Below are positions 5,974 through 6,673 of a DNA stretch of 6,673 nucleotides, piece by piece. Positions within the stretch are counted from its first letter, which is position 1. Every line of letters starts with the position of its first letter. The notes beneath the pieces were generated by a model, which had not been told where the DNA came from, searched no databases, and worked only from the letters and a program-made list of their open reading frames with translations. This DNA comes from an uncultured Verrucomicrobiota bacterium (GTDB lineage Bacteria > Verrucomicrobiota > Kiritimatiellia > CAIQIC01 > Lenti-01), in contig CALKWZ010000047.1 of assembly GCA_938003985.1 (NCBI GenBank), positions 1 through 6,673 of the forward strand. The letters run 5' to 3'. The position numbers and the translations under genes are program-made.

Positions 5974-6673
5974 ATGGGCGCGGCGGACAGCTTGGCGGGG
6001 AAGACGGCGCTGGTGACCGGCGGATCGCGGCGCCTCGGCGCGGCGATCTGCCGCGAGCTGGCCGCGCGGGGCGCGGCCGTGGCCGTGCACTACCGCCGTT
6101 CGGAAGCCGAGGCCATCGCCATGAACCGCGTGCTCAAGCACGGCGTGTTCTCGTTGCGGGGCGATTTGGCGAATCCGCAGGAGCGCGAGTGGATCTTCCG
6201 CGAGGCGGCGGAATGGCTGGGGCGGGTGGATATCCTGGTCAACAACGCGGCGCTCTTCGCGCGCGACGGCGAAATCGATCCGGCCGAACTGCGCGCCGTG
6301 AACGTCGAAGCGCCGCTGGATCTGGCCGCGCGCGTGGCCGCGCAGCCCGGCGGCGGGTGCGTGATCCACGTGCTGGACGCGCGCATCGCGCGACCGGAAG
6401 CCGGCGCGTTCCGCGGCTACGCGGCGACGAAACGCGAGCTGGCGGATTCCGTGGCGCGCCTGGCGCGGGAGTGGGCGCCGAAAACGCGCGTGAACGGCGT
6501 CGCCCCCGGCCCCGTGCTGGCGCCGGAAGGCGTGCGCGAAGCCGCCGGCGACCTGCCGCTGGGCCGGCGGCCGACGCCCGAAGACGTCGCCCGCGCCGTG
6601 GCCTTCCTGGCCGAGAGCGAATCCATCACGGGCCAGATCCTCTTCGTGGACGGCGGGCAGCATCTGGCGGGAG
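5974..6673 (+). CDS. Pteridine-reductase/FolM-type short-chain dehydrogenase (3' end beyond window)
   Basis: A partial gene open to the window edge: 233 codons seen, no stop. The N-terminal Rossmann cofactor site is TGGSRRLG at residues 15-22, the TGxxxRxG form common in pteridine reductases, followed by HYRRSE at 39-44, where the arginines suggest NADP(H). NNAA is at 90-93 and the structural Asn in AVN at 110. The active site reads D135 (HVLDARI), Y149 and K153 (YAATK), so Asp replaces the usual SDR serine, as in PTR1 and FolM. VNGVAPGPVLAPEG at 173-186 and ITGQILFVDGG at 218-228 are the standard C-terminal elements, so only a few residues are missing. It likely reduces dihydropterins (dihydromonapterin, dihydrobiopterin or dihydrofolate), but another carbonyl substrate is not excluded. 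The ATG at 5974 is the only reasonable start. No clear Shine-Dalgarno precedes it, suggesting coupling to the ligase gene 22 nt upstream. Confidence 0.5.
   Translation, partial: MGAADSLAGKTALVTGGSRRLGAAICRELAARGAAVAVHYRRSEAEAIAMNRVLKHGVFSLRGDLANPQEREWIFREAAEWLGRVDILVNNAALFARDGEIDPAELRAVNVEAPLDLAARVAAQPGGGCVIHVLDARIARPEAGAFRGYAATKRELADSVARLAREWAPKTRVNGVAPGPVLAPEGVREAAGDLPLGRRPTPEDVARAVAFLAESESITGQILFVDGGQHLAG

Noticed and set aside
5773..6663. A 296-codon minus-strand open frame opposite the SDR
   Set aside because: Arg/His/Ala-rich shadow. The plus-strand frame from 5974 has all SDR motifs in order.

Overview
This is a GC-rich, gene-dense 6.7-kb bacterial window. It holds five protein-coding genes in two divergent groups and no RNA genes, insertion sequences or CRISPR. 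The best phylum guess is Kiritimatiellota or a close relative in the Verrucomicrobiota/Lentisphaerota group. That guess rests on the architecture of the large secreted protein: a glycine-triplet beta-helix, a choice-of-anchor-Q-like segment, an Asp-rich 'DSDSD...PDDWE' calcium-type segment, and a short beta-rich end finishing in 'YRLRV'. This is inference from recalled family architecture, not a search result.

Left half, minus strand, read from about 4475 down to 10. First comes an 859-residue exported repeat protein with a signal peptide and about 16 polymorphic-outer-membrane-protein-like repeats. A 233-residue class I SAM-dependent methyltransferase follows after an 11-nt gap. Then, after a 51-nt gap, comes a 373-residue Ldh_2-family (malate/L-lactate dehydrogenase type) NAD(P)-dependent oxidoreductase. 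The oxidoreductase has a strong Shine-Dalgarno and a plausible promoter of its own, whose -35 box overlaps the methyltransferase stop codon. Two perfect inverted repeats lie just upstream of that promoter, inside the 3' end of the methyltransferase gene.

Right half, plus strand. A 144-nt divergent spacer separates the surface-protein gene from a phenylacetate-CoA ligase (paaK-type, 443 aa). After 22 nt follows a short-chain dehydrogenase/reductase that runs off the end of the window. The reductase carries the TGxxxRxG glycine motif and an Asp-Tyr-Lys active-site arrangement, as in pteridine reductases/FolM rather than the usual Ser-Tyr-Lys.

The window does not define a single pathway. PaaK points to anaerobic aromatic acid activation and the truncated SDR to pterin or another small carbonyl substrate. 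The dehydrogenase points to 2-hydroxyacid/2-oxoacid interconversion, and the big protein to the cell surface. I see no clear sign of a new defence, mobile or RNA system. The most unusual features are the regular repeat protein, the hairpin cluster before the dehydrogenase gene, and the pteridine-reductase-type SDR at the edge.
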